In this document: one piece after another, positions 7,004-15,706 of the stretch | Numbering within the stretch: position 1 is the first letter of the stretch | Layout: each line of letters opens with the position of its first letter | Assembly (NCBI GenBank): GCA_008638415.1 | Contig: VWVT01000001.1 | Coordinates: 186,001-250,000, forward strand | Direction: 5' to 3' | From: Nocardiopsis sinuspersici | GTDB lineage: Bacteria; Actinomycetota; Actinomycetes; Streptosporangiales; Streptosporangiaceae | DNA length: 64,000 bases | Program-made: the position numbers and the translations under genes | The notes under the pieces: model-generated | What the model saw: the letters and a program-made list of their open reading frames with translations, nothing else | Told to the model about the DNA's origin: nothing | Databases searched by the model: none

Positions 7004-9811
7004 CTACTCCTTGGTGGAGGACCCGGGCGTACCGGTCTTCTTGGCGGGAGCCTTCTTGGCGGCCGTCTTCGTGGTGGACGCCTTCTTCGCCGTGGTCTTC
7101 TTCGCGGCGGGCTTCTTCGCCGCGGGCTTCTTCTTGGCGGGGGCCTTGGCCCGCCGCTCGGCCAGCAGCTCGGCGGCCCGCTCGTCGGTGATCGACTCGA
7201 CCTCGTCACCCTTGCGCAGGGAGGCGTTGACCTCCCCGTCGGTGACGTAGGGGCCGAACCGTCCGTCCTTGACCACCATCTTGGCGCCCGACTCGGGGTC
7301 GGTGCCCAGTTCGCGCAGCGGCGGAGCGGCGGCGCGGCGCCCGCGCTGCTTGGGCTGGGCGAACAGCGCCTCGGCCTCCTTCAGCGTGACCGTGAAGATC
7401 TGCTCCTCGGTCTCCAGGGAGCGGCTGTCGGTGCCCTTCTTCAGGTAGGGCCCGAACCGGCCGTTCTGCGCGGTGACGTCCTCGCCGTCGAGCTGGCCGA
7501 CCACGCGGGGCAGCGACAGCAGGCGCAGCGCGTCGTCCAGGGTGACGGTGTCCAGGCTCATCGACTTCAGCAGCGAGCTGGTGCGCGGCTTGGGCTTGGC
7601 CTTCTTGCCCTTGGACTTGGCCCCGCCCTCGGCGGCCTCCTCCGGCTCCTCGATCACCTCGGTGACGTAGGGGCCGAACCGCCCGGTCTTGGCCACGATC
7701 ATGCGCCCGGTCTCGGGGTCGGTGCCCAGCTCACGGTCACCGCTGGGCTGGGCGAACAGCTCCTCGGCCTTCTCCTTGGTCAGCTCGTCCGGGGCCAGGT
7801 CCTCGGGCACGTTCACCCGCACGCCGTCCCGGTCCAGGTAGGGGCCGTAGCGCCCCACCCTCAGCACGATGTCGGTGCCGGGCAGCGGCAGGGAGCTGAT
7901 CTCCTTGGGGTCGATCTCGGCGAGCTGGTCGCTCACCAGCTCCTTCAGGCCGGTCTCCCGCTGCCCCTCGGAGTCCTCGCCGCCGAAGTAGAAGCGGCGC
8001 AGCCACGGCAGGCTCTCGGCCTCGCCCCGGGCGATGGCGTCGAGCACGCCCTCCAGGCGCGCGGTGAACTCGTAGTCCACCAGGTTGCCGAAGTGCCGCT
8101 CCAGCAGCTGCACCACGGCGAAGGCCAGGAAGGACGGCACGAGCGCCGTGCCCTTCTTGAACACGTAGCCGCGGTCCAGGATGGTGCCGATGATCGAGGC
8201 GTAGGTGGAGGGGCGGCCGATCTCCCGCTCCTCCATCTCCTTGACCAGGCTGGCCTCGGTGTAGCGCGCGGGCGGACGGGTGCTGTGCCCCTCGGCCTCC
8301 AGGTTCTGCGCCTTGAGCGGGTCGCCCTCCGCCACCGGGGGCAGGCGGCGCTCGCGGTCGTCCAGGTCGGCGGCCGGGTCGTCGGAGCCCTCCACGTAGG
8401 CCTTGAGGAAGCCGTGGAAGGTGATGACCTTGCCCGACGCGCTGAACTCCGCGACCTCGCCGTCGGAGGAGGTGCCCTCCACGCGCACTGTGACGGACTC
8501 GCCGACCGCGTCCTTCATCTGGGAGGCGACGGTGCGCTTCCAGACCAGCTCGTAGAGCCGGAACTCCGGGCCGGACAGGCCGGTGGCGGAGGGGGTGCGG
8601 AAGGTCTCGCCGGACGGGCGGATCGCCTCGTGGGCCTCCTGCGCGTTCTTGACCTTCTTGGCGTACACCCGCGGCTTGTCGGGCAGGTAGTCGCCGCCGT
8701 ACAGGTTGCGCACCTGGGAGCGGGCGGCGTTGACGGCGCTGTCCGACAGCGTGGTGCTGTCGGTGCGCATGTAGGTGATGTAGCCGTTCTCGTACAACCG
8801 CTGGGCGACCTGCATGGTCTGCTTCGCGGACAGGCCGAGCTTGCGGGAGGCCTCCTGCTGGAGGGTGGTGGTGCGGAACGGCGCGTAGGGCGAGCGGCGG
8901 TAGGGCTTGCGCTCCACCGAGCGGACCGAGAACCCGGCACCGGTCAGGCGCTCGGCCAGCCCGCGGGCCGCGGCCTCGTCCAACTGGCGGACGGCGCGGT
9001 CCGAGCGCAGCGTGCCCTGAGTGGTGAAGTCGCGGCCGACGGCGACGCGGGTGCCGTCCACCGAGACCAGGGTCGCGGGGAAGGCCCCGGTCCCCTCGGC
9101 CGCACCGGCCTCGGTGGCGTCGAAGAGCGCCTTGAGGTCCCAGTACTCGGCGGAGGTGAACGCCATGCGCTCGCGTTCGCGCTCGACCACCAGGCGGGTG
9201 ACCACGGACTGCACGCGGCCCGCCGAGAGCTTCGGCATGACCTTCTTCCACAGCACGGGGGAGACCTCGTAGCCGTAGAGGCGGTCCAGGATGCGCCGGG
9301 TCTCCTGGGCGCTGACCAGGCGGGTGTTGAGCTCGCGGGTGTTGTGGGCCGCGCGCTGGATCGCGTCCTTGGTGATCTCGTTGAACACCATGCGGTGGAC
9401 GGGGATCCTGGGCTGGAGCTCCTCCATCAGGTGCCAGGCGATCGCCTCGCCCTCGCGGTCCTCATCCGTGGCGAGGAGGAGTTGGTCGGCCTCCTCCATG
9501 AGCTCCTTGAGCTTCCTGACGTGGGACTTCTTGTCGGTGTTGACGACGTAGAGCGGCTCGAAGTCGCCATCGACGTCCACGCCGAGCCGTGCCCAGGCCT
9601 GTCCCTTGTACTTGGCGGGGATCTCGGCGGCCTTGTTGGGCATGTCACGGATGTGGCCGATGCTGGACTCCACGACGTAGCCGCGCCCCAGGTAACCGGC
9701 GACGGTCTTCACCTTGGTAGGCGACTCGACGATGACGAGGGTGGTGCCCACCCCCTGTTGTCCGTTGTCCTTCGAGCCGTTCTTGCCGGCGCTGCCCTTC
9801 GTGGGTGGCAC
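7004..9811 (-). CDS. topA: DNA topoisomerase I (type IA)
   Basis: A 935-residue topoisomerase that relaxes negative supercoils by nicking and passing single strands. The TOPRIM domain opens with LVIVESPTKVKT (from residue 25) and carries the acidic triad region ATDEDREGEA (from residue 114). The active-site Tyr is in GYITYMRTDST, near residue 347. Instead of zinc fingers, the C-terminal third has several repeats of the actinobacterial type (GRFGPYVT / NGRFGPYLKKG). The tail is Lys/Ala-rich, AAKKPAAKK-like; this basic tail is typical of actinobacterial TopA and increases processivity. The start is GTG, with GGGGAAAA upstream. It is monocistronic, with a 647-bp upstream gap. Confidence 0.97.
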   Translation of the reverse strand: MPPTKGSAGKNGSKDNGQQGVGTTLVIVESPTKVKTVAGYLGRGYVVESSIGHIRDMPNKAAEIPAKYKGQAWARLGVDVDGDFEPLYVVNTDKKSHVRKLKELMEEADQLLLATDEDREGEAIAWHLMEELQPRIPVHRMVFNEITKDAIQRAAHNTRELNTRLVSAQETRRILDRLYGYEVSPVLWKKVMPKLSAGRVQSVVTRLVVERERERMAFTSAEYWDLKALFDATEAGAAEGTGAFPATLVSVDGTRVAVGRDFTTQGTLRSDRAVRQLDEAAARGLAERLTGAGFSVRSVERKPYRRSPYAPFRTTTLQQEASRKLGLSAKQTMQVAQRLYENGYITYMRTDSTTLSDSAVNAARSQVRNLYGGDYLPDKPRVYAKKVKNAQEAHEAIRPSGETFRTPSATGLSGPEFRLYELVWKRTVASQMKDAVGESVTVRVEGTSSDGEVAEFSASGKVITFHGFLKAYVEGSDDPAADLDDRERRLPPVAEGDPLKAQNLEAEGHSTRPPARYTEASLVKEMEEREIGRPSTYASIIGTILDRGYVFKKGTALVPSFLAFAVVQLLERHFGNLVDYEFTARLEGVLDAIARGEAESLPWLRRFYFGGEDSEGQRETGLKELVSDQLAEIDPKEISSLPLPGTDIVLRVGRYGPYLDRDGVRVNVPEDLAPDELTKEKAEELFAQPSGDRELGTDPETGRMIVAKTGRFGPYVTEVIEEPEEAAEGGAKSKGKKAKPKPRTSSLLKSMSLDTVTLDDALRLLSLPRVVGQLDGEDVTAQNGRFGPYLKKGTDSRSLETEEQIFTVTLKEAEALFAQPKQRGRRAAAPPLRELGTDPESGAKMVVKDGRFGPYVTDGEVNASLRKGDEVESITDERAAELLAERRAKAPAKKKPAAKKPAAKKTTAKKASTTKTAAKKAPAKKTGTPGSSTKE

Positions 9812-10160
9812 GCTTTTCCCCTACGTCTAGCCTTCTTGGTTTATCCGGCCGCGGTCCGTCGATGTCCCGTGGGAACCGACAGTAACCGAAACTCCAGGCA
9901 CTCCCCCGTCGGTGGGTGGGCGGCGGCCCCTCCCTCACGGACGGATGTCCCGTCGTCCTGGGCAGGCACCCGGCTCTCACCCACCGGCATCCGCAGAATA
10001 AGCGCTTCCCGTACCACTACCGGTCCGTAGCGTACGTGAGCCGTCCCGGCAACGCGGGTCGGTTCGCTGCCACCGGCTCTGACGAGCACCGACAACACCC
10101 CGCTCGGGTGACTTCGGTCACACTTGACTGCGGCTGTGCGTTACTTCCCCCAGAATGCGG

Positions 10161-10192
10161 CGAGTCCTCCCGGATATTCCCGGGAGGACTCG
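10161..10192 (-). terminator. Strong hairpin between chaplin gene and topA
   Basis: A perfect 13-bp stem, CGAGTCCTCCCGG (10161-10173) with CCGGGAGGACTCG (10180-10192), and loop ATATTC. It is 267 bases downstream of the chaplin stop codon. It may end a long chaplin transcript or insulate topA; orientation is inferred. Confidence 0.5.
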
Positions 10193-10232
10193 GCTCACGT
10201 CCTTGACTGGCGGCCCCCACCTTCGCGCTCCC

Positions 10233-10260
10233 CGCAGTCCACCGCGTTCCTCACGGAACG
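10233..10260. repeat. 28-bp direct repeat, copy 1
   Basis: Identical over 28 bases to 10370-10397. Each unit contains the small inverted repeat CGTTCC-TCAC-GGAACG. The copies start 137 bp apart. Confidence 0.8.
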
Positions 10261-10369
10261 GGGAGTACGGAAGGCGAGCGGCCCGGCCCAGTCGACGCGC
10301 ACGGCACTCGGGGTGCCGGTACGGGAGATCCCGTCCCGGGACACCGCCGCCCTGTGGTGTTCGGCACCT

Positions 10370-10397
10370 CGCAGTCCACCGCGTTCCTCACGGAACG
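10370..10397. repeat. 28-bp direct repeat, copy 2
   Basis: Second copy of the repeat at 10233-10260. It ends 61 bases before the chaplin stop codon at 10459, within that gene's 3' untranslated region. Function unknown. Confidence 0.8.
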
Positions 10398-10458
10398 AGG
10401 AGCCGTCCGTCCTCAGGGCCGCGCGGTCGCCCGCGGGCACGATCCCCCTGTTCGGTCG

Positions 10459-11625
10459 CTACAGGCCCACGCCCGCGGCGCCGAGAACCTCGCCGACCGG
10501 GTCGGCCACCTTCAGCGGCGCGGACTCGGGCAGCTTGTCGGCCTGCTCCGGGGCGTGCTGCTCGACGGCCTGCTCGGTGGTCTCGCTCACCTCGTAGGTG
10601 ACGGGCAGCATCTCCGAGACCGGGACCTCGGGCAGCTCGTTCACGAGCGGCATGGAGTCCAGCGCGCCGGCCTGGTGCTCGGTGGCGCTCTGGTGCACGA
10701 CCGCGGAGCCGTCGCCGGTGCTGCTGGCACCGGCCATGCCCGCGACCGCGGCGATGGCGTTGCCGGAGACGTTGACGGGAACGTCGCCGTCCACGACCAG
10801 CTGGTTGCCGCCGACCGCGGAACCGTTGCCGGAGGTGGCGATGTCCTCCTCTTCCTCCACGACCAGGGCGCCGGTGTCGGTCGAGGCCGCACCGGCCACA
10901 CCGCCGACGGCGCCGATCGCGTTGCCCGCGACGTTCACGGGCACGTCCAGGTCCACGACGGCCTGGTTCCCGCCCAGCAGCGAGCCGTTGCCCGAGGTGG
11001 CGATGGACTGGTGCTCGCGCTCCGCGGACTGGTGCTCGCGGGGAGCCGACTGGCGCAGGACTCCCGTGTCCACACCGGAGGTGTCGGGCAGCGGCAGCAC
11101 CTCGGCGTTGCGGGCGGCCTCGCCCACCAGGTCCATGGCCGTGTACTCGGCGGGCGCGGACTGGTGCTCGCGGTGGCCGTGGTGGTCGTGGTGGCCGTGG
11201 TGGTCGTGGCCCTCGTGCACCAGCGCGCCGGTGTCGGTGGCCGCGGCTCCCGCGACCCCGCCCACGGCGCCGATCGCGTTGCCCGAGACGTTGACCGGGA
11301 TGTCGCCGTCCACGACCAGCTGGTTGCCTCCCAGGAGGGAGCCGTTGCCGGAGGTGGCGACGTCCGGGTCGTGGTCGTGCTGGTGGATCACGGCGGCACC
11401 GGTGCCGGTGGCGCCGGCCCCGGCCGTGCCGAGCACGGCGCCGATCGCGTTGCCCGAGACGTTGACCGGGATGTCGCCGTTCACGACGGCCTGGTTGCCA
11501 CCGAGAACCGAGCCGTTGCCGCTGCTCGCGACGTCGCTGTCGGCGAAGGCCACGCCGCTGCCCAGCGCGACGAAACCCGCTGTCATCAGCACGGATTTCG
11601 CTGAGATGCTGGCCCACTTACGCAT
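10459..11625 (-). CDS. Four-domain chaplin-family secreted protein lacking cysteine
   Basis: A 388-residue secreted protein with a signal peptide (residues about 1-27, ending GVAFAD) and four chaplin domains. Each has the core SGNGS-LGGNQ-V-PVNVSGNAIGAV. Chaplins are actinomycete hydrophobins that coat aerial hyphae and spores with amyloid-like films. Unlike the gene upstream, none of the four domains contains the Cys pair; the usual VCGN reads VSGN or VAGN. Between domains 2 and 3 is a His-rich linker (HEGHDHHGHHDHHGHREHQ), and short REHQS repeats follow. The C-terminal 90 residues are acidic and have no sortase motif. The start ATG at 11625 has AAAGGACG upstream. It is probably surface-associated through self-assembly. 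Confidence 0.88.
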   Translation of the reverse strand: MRKWASISAKSVLMTAGFVALGSGVAFADSDVASSGNGSVLGGNQAVVNGDIPVNVSGNAIGAVLGTAGAGATGTGAAVIHQHDHDPDVATSGNGSLLGGNQLVVDGDIPVNVSGNAIGAVGGVAGAAATDTGALVHEGHDHHGHHDHHGHREHQSAPAEYTAMDLVGEAARNAEVLPLPDTSGVDTGVLRQSAPREHQSAEREHQSIATSGNGSLLGGNQAVVDLDVPVNVAGNAIGAVGGVAGAASTDTGALVVEEEEDIATSGNGSAVGGNQLVVDGDVPVNVSGNAIAAVAGMAGASSTGDGSAVVHQSATEHQAGALDSMPLVNELPEVPVSEMLPVTYEVSETTEQAVEQHAPEQADKLPESAPLKVADPVGEVLGAAGVGL

Positions 11626-11946
11626 GTGGGGCGTCCTTTCGGAGAGTGAGTATCGATGAGAAGGTGTGTGCTTGGGCCACAGGCCGTTCCACATCCCTGG
11701 ATGGGGTGCGGGCCCTCGGCCAAGGCCGGGGATCATCCGGTCGGCCTCGCACCTGGGCGGTGCGTGTCACCGGTTCTGGAGAGTGCGCCGCGGTCACGCT
11801 CCGCTGGTTGCGGGCGGACGCGCGCACCCCGTCGGTCAGCTCCGCCCCGGGGGCGGCGGCTGACGTGAACCCCGCGCACATGGCCTCGGCCGGTGCTACG
11901 GGACTCGCGTCAGCCCCCGGGCCGCGAGCGGCCCGGGAGGCCGACA
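11626..11946. promoter_or_regulatory. Intergenic region between the two chaplin genes
   Basis: A 321-bp gap on the minus strand. At its right end, just after the upstream chaplin stop codon, is the hairpin at 11916-11937. The left end carries the AAAGGACG ribosome binding site for the gene starting at 11625. The gap is long enough for a separate promoter, but I see no clear consensus, so whether the two genes are co-transcribed is open. Confidence 0.4.
11916..11937 (-). terminator. Hairpin after the LAxTG chaplin gene
   Basis: CCCGGGCCGC and GCGGCCCGGG lie head to head, two bases apart, 10 bases downstream of the stop codon at 11947. The two innermost pairs would open to make a loop. Confidence 0.5.
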
Positions 11947-12726
11947 TCAGGCGCGGGCGCGGCGGCGCCTGCCGGCGAGGACCAGGCCGACACCGGCCGC
12001 GATCGCGGCGGCGGCGGTGGCGAGCAGTCCGGACAGGGCGCCGCCGTCGGTCCCGGTGAGGGCCAGCTCGGGAGCCGGGGTCTCCTCGTCATCGGCGGGC
12101 GGGGAGGTGGGCTCCTCCGACGGCACCTCGTCACCGCCACCGGGGGTGTCCTCCTCCGGCGTCTCCCCGTAGCCCGGGTCCTTGGGCTCCTCGGGGTGCT
12201 TCGGCTCCTCGGGGTCCTTGGGGTCCTTCGGCTCCTCCGGGTGCTTGGGCTCCTCCGGGTCCTTCGGCTCCTCCGGGTGCTTGGGCTCCTCGGGGTCCTT
12301 CGGCTTCTCGGGGTGCTTCGGGTCCTCGGGCTCCTCCGTGACCCCGGCTCCGCTGTCGGTGCAGTTGGCACCGGCCGCGCCGACGGCGGAGACGGCGTTG
12401 CCGCAGGCGTTGACGGGGACGTCGCCTTCCACGACGGCCTGGTTGCCGCCCAGGACGGAGCCGTTGCCGGAGGTGGCGACGTCCGAGTCGCCGTGTTCGC
12501 TGACCTGGGCTCCGCTACCAGTGCAGTTGGCACCGGCCACGCCGAGCACGGCGATGGCGTTGCCGCAGAGGTTGACGGGGATGTCTCCGTCCAGGACGAA
12601 CTGGTTACCGCCCCCGAGGGAGCCGTTTCCGCTGGTCGTGGTGTCGGCGTAGGCGATGCCACCGGTGGTGGCGATGAATCCGGCGGCCACCAGGGCGGCG
12701 ATCCGGGCATGCGTGGTGTAGGTCAT
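11947..12726 (-). CDS. Long chaplin with LAxTG sortase-E anchor
   Basis: A 259-residue wall-anchored chaplin. The signal peptide ends near GGIAYAD. Two chaplin domains follow (about residues 30-70 and 80-120), each with the usual two Cys (NLCGNAIAVLGVAGANC and NACGNAVSAVGAAGANC). Then comes a Pro/Glu/Lys-rich stalk of about 10 repeats of the type KDPEEPKHPEEP, and a C-terminal LALTGT motif, hydrophobic span and RRRRARA tail. LAxTG is the class E sortase signal used for long chaplins, so this protein should be covalently linked to peptidoglycan and seed the hydrophobic layer. The ATG at 12726 has AAAGGAC upstream. No sortase gene is in the window. Confidence 0.93.
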   Translation of the reverse strand: MTYTTHARIAALVAAGFIATTGGIAYADTTTSGNGSLGGGNQFVLDGDIPVNLCGNAIAVLGVAGANCTGSGAQVSEHGDSDVATSGNGSVLGGNQAVVEGDVPVNACGNAVSAVGAAGANCTDSGAGVTEEPEDPKHPEKPKDPEEPKHPEEPKDPEEPKHPEEPKDPKDPEEPKHPEEPKDPGYGETPEEDTPGGGDEVPSEEPTSPPADDEETPAPELALTGTDGGALSGLLATAAAAIAAGVGLVLAGRRRRARA

Positions 12727-12888
12727 CACGTGTCCTTTGGTCAGCGAGAAGTAAGGCCGGGCGTCTACTCGTGGACCGCGGACGGAGAGCTTCGTGCTCC
12801 GGGGATGCCGGGGAGAAGGCGCGCCCGCCGGTGAGGCGGGGCGGCTGCGCACAGGGGCGCACGGACCGGCCGCGGTCGGATGACGCGG

Positions 12889-13923
12889 CTAGTCAGGCGA
12901 GAAGGTGGGGTCGTCCGCGGCGTCGCGGACGACCAGGGTGGGGTCGCCGGGAAGGGCGACCCGCTGGGCCCGGGGAGCCAGGTGGTCGGCCCGGGCCATG
13001 AGGAATCCGGCCGCGGCGGGCACGGGGAAGGACGGAGCGGCGGCGCCGGTGGCGTCCGTCGTCCCCGCCGGATGGTGCGCCCCACCCGCGATGAGGTGGA
13101 TGCGCTCCCCGGAGTCCTCGTCCGGGACCTGGTCGACGGCCTCGGCGGCGGCCGAGTGCCACACGGCCGGGTCCACGGGTGTGTGGACGGCCGCACCGGA
13201 AGCGGTACGGCCCCGTTCCTCCACGCGGTCGCCGGTGTCGGCGGTGCGCTTGTCCGCGGCTTCGGCCGGCATCCGGGTGAGTTCGTCGGAGGCGCCGAGG
13301 ACCGGCAGGCCGAGCGGTGCCGTGGTGTTCACGGCGTCGTCGATCCTGCCGTGGACGACGCGTGTGGAGTCGGCCAGCCCTTCGGTGACCGTGCCCACGA
13401 GACGGCTGTCGCGCAGCGACTCGTCGGTGGACTCCACGACGTCGTGACCCCTGCGGGCGAGACCGCCGACGAGGTCGCCCGCGCCGCGGGCGGTGCCGTC
13501 GACGGCCTGGGTGGTGTCCTCGACCATCCTGTTCGCGGCGGTGCCGGTCCTGGTCTCGCCGAGTGCCGAGGAGACACCGGTCTCGTGCAGGGCGCCGGCG
13601 GGAAGCGCGGCGGCCTGGGGCACGACGGTGTCGGTGAGCGACTCGGTGGTGGAGGCGGCACGGGCCGTGGCGTCGGAGAGGCGCGCCTCGCGCATCTCCT
13701 GGGCCGCGGCCTGTCCCGCGCCCTCCGCGCCCTCTCCGACCTCCAGGACGTGGTCGACCAGGCCCTCGGGGTCGAGGGCGGTCTCGCCGTGGGCGACACC
13801 GAACCCTCCGGCCAGCCAGGCGACGGCGACGATGCCGGACAGGAGCAGCAGCCGGGTGTAGGCACTACGGGACACGCGGACAGCGCGACTGCTGAACAGC
13901 CACTCCCGACCCGCGAGCACCAT
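12889..13923 (-). CDS. Unrecognised secreted or membrane-anchored protein beside the chaplins
   Basis: A 344-residue protein that I cannot place in a family. The start ATG at 13923 follows a GAGGGGGC ribosome binding site; the longer frame adds 18 residues without support. Residues about 20-45 (TRLLLLSGIVAVAWLAGGFG) are a signal peptide or anchor, ending near VAHGETA. The rest is helical, polar and Thr/Ala/Asp-rich (for example TARAASTTESLTDTVVPQA), with no Cys and no obvious catalytic motif. It lies upstream of, and in the same direction as, the LAxTG chaplin gene with a 162-bp gap, so a cell-surface role during aerial growth is possible; that is inference from position only. Confidence 0.7.
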   Translation of the reverse strand: MVLAGREWLFSSRAVRVSRSAYTRLLLLSGIVAVAWLAGGFGVAHGETALDPEGLVDHVLEVGEGAEGAGQAAAQEMREARLSDATARAASTTESLTDTVVPQAAALPAGALHETGVSSALGETRTGTAANRMVEDTTQAVDGTARGAGDLVGGLARRGHDVVESTDESLRDSRLVGTVTEGLADSTRVVHGRIDDAVNTTAPLGLPVLGASDELTRMPAEAADKRTADTGDRVEERGRTASGAAVHTPVDPAVWHSAAAEAVDQVPDEDSGERIHLIAGGAHHPAGTTDATGAAAPSFPVPAAAGFLMARADHLAPRAQRVALPGDPTLVVRDAADDPTFSPD

Positions 13924-14094
13924 GGATGCCCCCTCGCTTCGCTGCCACTGGACGGTCCCGTGCGGTGGTTCCGTCACGGTCGCACGGCGGTGTCGTGCCT
14001 GTTCCGCACCCGTGTGGGCGTGCGGAGGGCCACGACACCCTCGAACTCAAGGAAACCGTAGCATCACGCACGGTGATCATGGGCCGGATCGGCG

Positions 14095-14122
14095 ACCGTG
14101 CCGAGAAAGTTCTCGGCACGGT
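14095..14122 (-). terminator. Hairpin terminator after M20 peptidase
   Basis: A perfect 12-bp stem, ACCGTGCCGAGA with TCTCGGCACGGT, and loop AAGT. It starts 33 bases beyond the peptidase stop codon at 14155. Confidence 0.7.
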
Positions 14123-14154
14123 TCGCCACGAGGGCACCGCAAAGCGGTCCGAAG

Positions 14155-15477
14155 TCAGCTCAACCCGACGAAACGGTCAAGGACACGGACGCCGAACCGG
14201 AGGCCGTCGACGGGGACGCGCTCGTCCACCCCGTGGAACATGCCCGCGAAGTCCATCTCCGGGGGAAGCCTCAGGGGGGCGAAGCCGTAGTTGCGCACAC
14301 CGAGCCGGGAGAAGCTCTTGGCGTCCGTGCCGCCGGAGAGGCAGTAGGGGACGGCCTTGGCGCCGGGGTCCTCGGCCAGGAGGGACTCCGACATGGCGCT
14401 GACCAGCCCGCCGTCGAAGGTGGTCTCCACCGCGGGCAGGTGGTGGATGAACTCGCGGCTGACCTTGGGGCCCAGCAGGCGGTCGATCTCGGCGAAGTAC
14501 TCGTCCTCGGTGCCCGGCAGGAAGCGGCCGTCCACCTGGGCGGTGGCCTCGCCCGGGATGACGTTGGCCTTGTAGCCGCCGCCCAGCACGGTGGGGTTGA
14601 GGGTGTTGCGCAGGGTGGCGCCGATCATGCGGGCGATGGGTCCCAGGCGGGCGACCGTGGCGTCGACGTCCCCCTCCTCGAAGGGAATGCCGAACTCCTC
14701 GCAGATCTCCTCCAGGAAGGTCCGCACGGTCGGGGTGAGCTGCACGGGGAACCGGTGCTCACCGAGCCTGGCGACGGCCGCCGCCAGTTCGGTGACGGCG
14801 TTGTCGGAGTTGACCATGGAGCCGTGCCCGGCGGTGCCGCGCGCGGTCAGCTTCATCCAGGCGATGCCCTTCTCCGCGGTCTCCACCAGGTAGAGGCGGC
14901 GGTCGTCCCCGGCCGTGAACGAGAAGCCGCCGACCTCGCTGATCGCCGAGTCGCAGTCGGCGAACAGCTCGGGGTGCTCGTTCACCAGGTACTGGGCGCC
15001 CCAGGTGCCTCCGGCCTCCTCGTCGGCGAGGAAGGCCAGGACGATGTCGCGCGGGGGACGGCGCCCCTCGCGCAGGCGCTGTCGCAGCATCGCCAGGACC
15101 ATCGCGTTCATGTTCTTCATGTCGATCGCGCCGCGCCCCCACACGCAGCCGTCGGCGATCTCGCCCGCGAAGGGATGGTGGGTCCAGTCCTCCGGAGCCG
15201 CGGGGACGACGTCCAGGTGGCCGTGGACGAGCAGCGGGGGACGGCTGGAGTCCTCCCCCGCGATCCGCGCCACGACGTTGCTGCGTCCCGGGTGCTTCTC
15301 GTAGATCCTCGACTCGACGCCGACCTCGTCGAGTCTGGCCGCCACGTACTCGGCGGCCTTGCGCTCCCCGGGGCCCGAATGGTCGCCGTAGTTGGAGGTG
15401 TCGAACTCGATGAGCTCCCGGCACAGGTCGACCACCTCGACCTCGGCCGTGCTCAGGTCCCTGTCTGGCTCTGCCAT
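14155..15477 (-). CDS. M20-family metallopeptidase (dipeptidase/deacylase type)
   Basis: A 440-residue zinc amidohydrolase of the M20/M25/M40 family, cytoplasmic by absence of a signal. Metal-ligand motifs are all present: LVHGHLDVVP, the bridging Asp in GRGAIDMKN, the catalytic Glu pair in LADEEAGG, and a C-terminal SGGTDAKSFS. A dimerisation (lid) domain fits the middle third. Members cleave dipeptides or deacylate N-acyl amino acids; specificity cannot be told here. The ATG at 15477 has GGGAG upstream and beats an earlier in-frame Met at 15567. It is transcribed away from tRNA-Leu. Confidence 0.92.
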   Translation of the reverse strand: MAEPDRDLSTAEVEVVDLCRELIEFDTSNYGDHSGPGERKAAEYVAARLDEVGVESRIYEKHPGRSNVVARIAGEDSSRPPLLVHGHLDVVPAAPEDWTHHPFAGEIADGCVWGRGAIDMKNMNAMVLAMLRQRLREGRRPPRDIVLAFLADEEAGGTWGAQYLVNEHPELFADCDSAISEVGGFSFTAGDDRRLYLVETAEKGIAWMKLTARGTAGHGSMVNSDNAVTELAAAVARLGEHRFPVQLTPTVRTFLEEICEEFGIPFEEGDVDATVARLGPIARMIGATLRNTLNPTVLGGGYKANVIPGEATAQVDGRFLPGTEDEYFAEIDRLLGPKVSREFIHHLPAVETTFDGGLVSAMSESLLAEDPGAKAVPYCLSGGTDAKSFSRLGVRNYGFAPLRLPPEMDFAGMFHGVDERVPVDGLRFGVRVLDRFVGLS

Positions 15478-15621
15478 CTGACACTCCCGTCCAGCCACAC
15501 CTATTGCCCTACTGTCCCGTCCGACCCTGCCACGGTCTTCCCCGGCGGAAAAGCTGGTTCGTGCCACCTCAGACCTTTGCTATGGTTGATCTGTCCGACG
15601 CGAGAGCGCCGGACGTGCCCG

Positions 15622-15706
15622 GTCCGGGTGGCGGAATAGGTAGACGCGCTAGCTTGAGGTGCTAGTGGCCGTTAAGGCTGTGGGGGTTCAAGTCCCCCCT
15701 CGGACA
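15622..15706 (+). tRNA. tRNA-Leu (anticodon GAG)
   Basis: An 85-nt class II cloverleaf. The acceptor pairs GTCCGGG with CTCGGAC, the anticodon stem is CTAGC/GCTAG around TTGAGGT, there is a long variable arm (TGGCCGTTAAGGCTG), and the T-arm is GGGGG TTCAAGT CCCCC. Anticodon GAG reads CUC/CUU. CCA is not encoded. The 3' end overlaps the last codons of the recombinase relic on the opposite strand, so this gene is the probable integration site of the neighbouring element. Confidence 0.97.

Larger units (their letters stand above)
9812..10458. other. Intergenic region upstream of topA with repeats and hairpins
   Basis: A 647-bp stretch with no convincing gene on either strand. It holds the topA promoter, presumably close to 9812, a strong hairpin at 10161-10192, and two copies of a 28-bp repeat at 10233 and 10370. 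The chaplin gene ends at 10459, so its 3' untranslated region also lies here. I saw no clear promoter consensus. Confidence 0.5.

Noticed and set aside
6761..10030. 1089-codon plus-strand frame opposite topA
   Set aside because: Leu/Gly/Val/Gln-rich composition typical of the complement of a GC-rich gene; topA is unambiguous.
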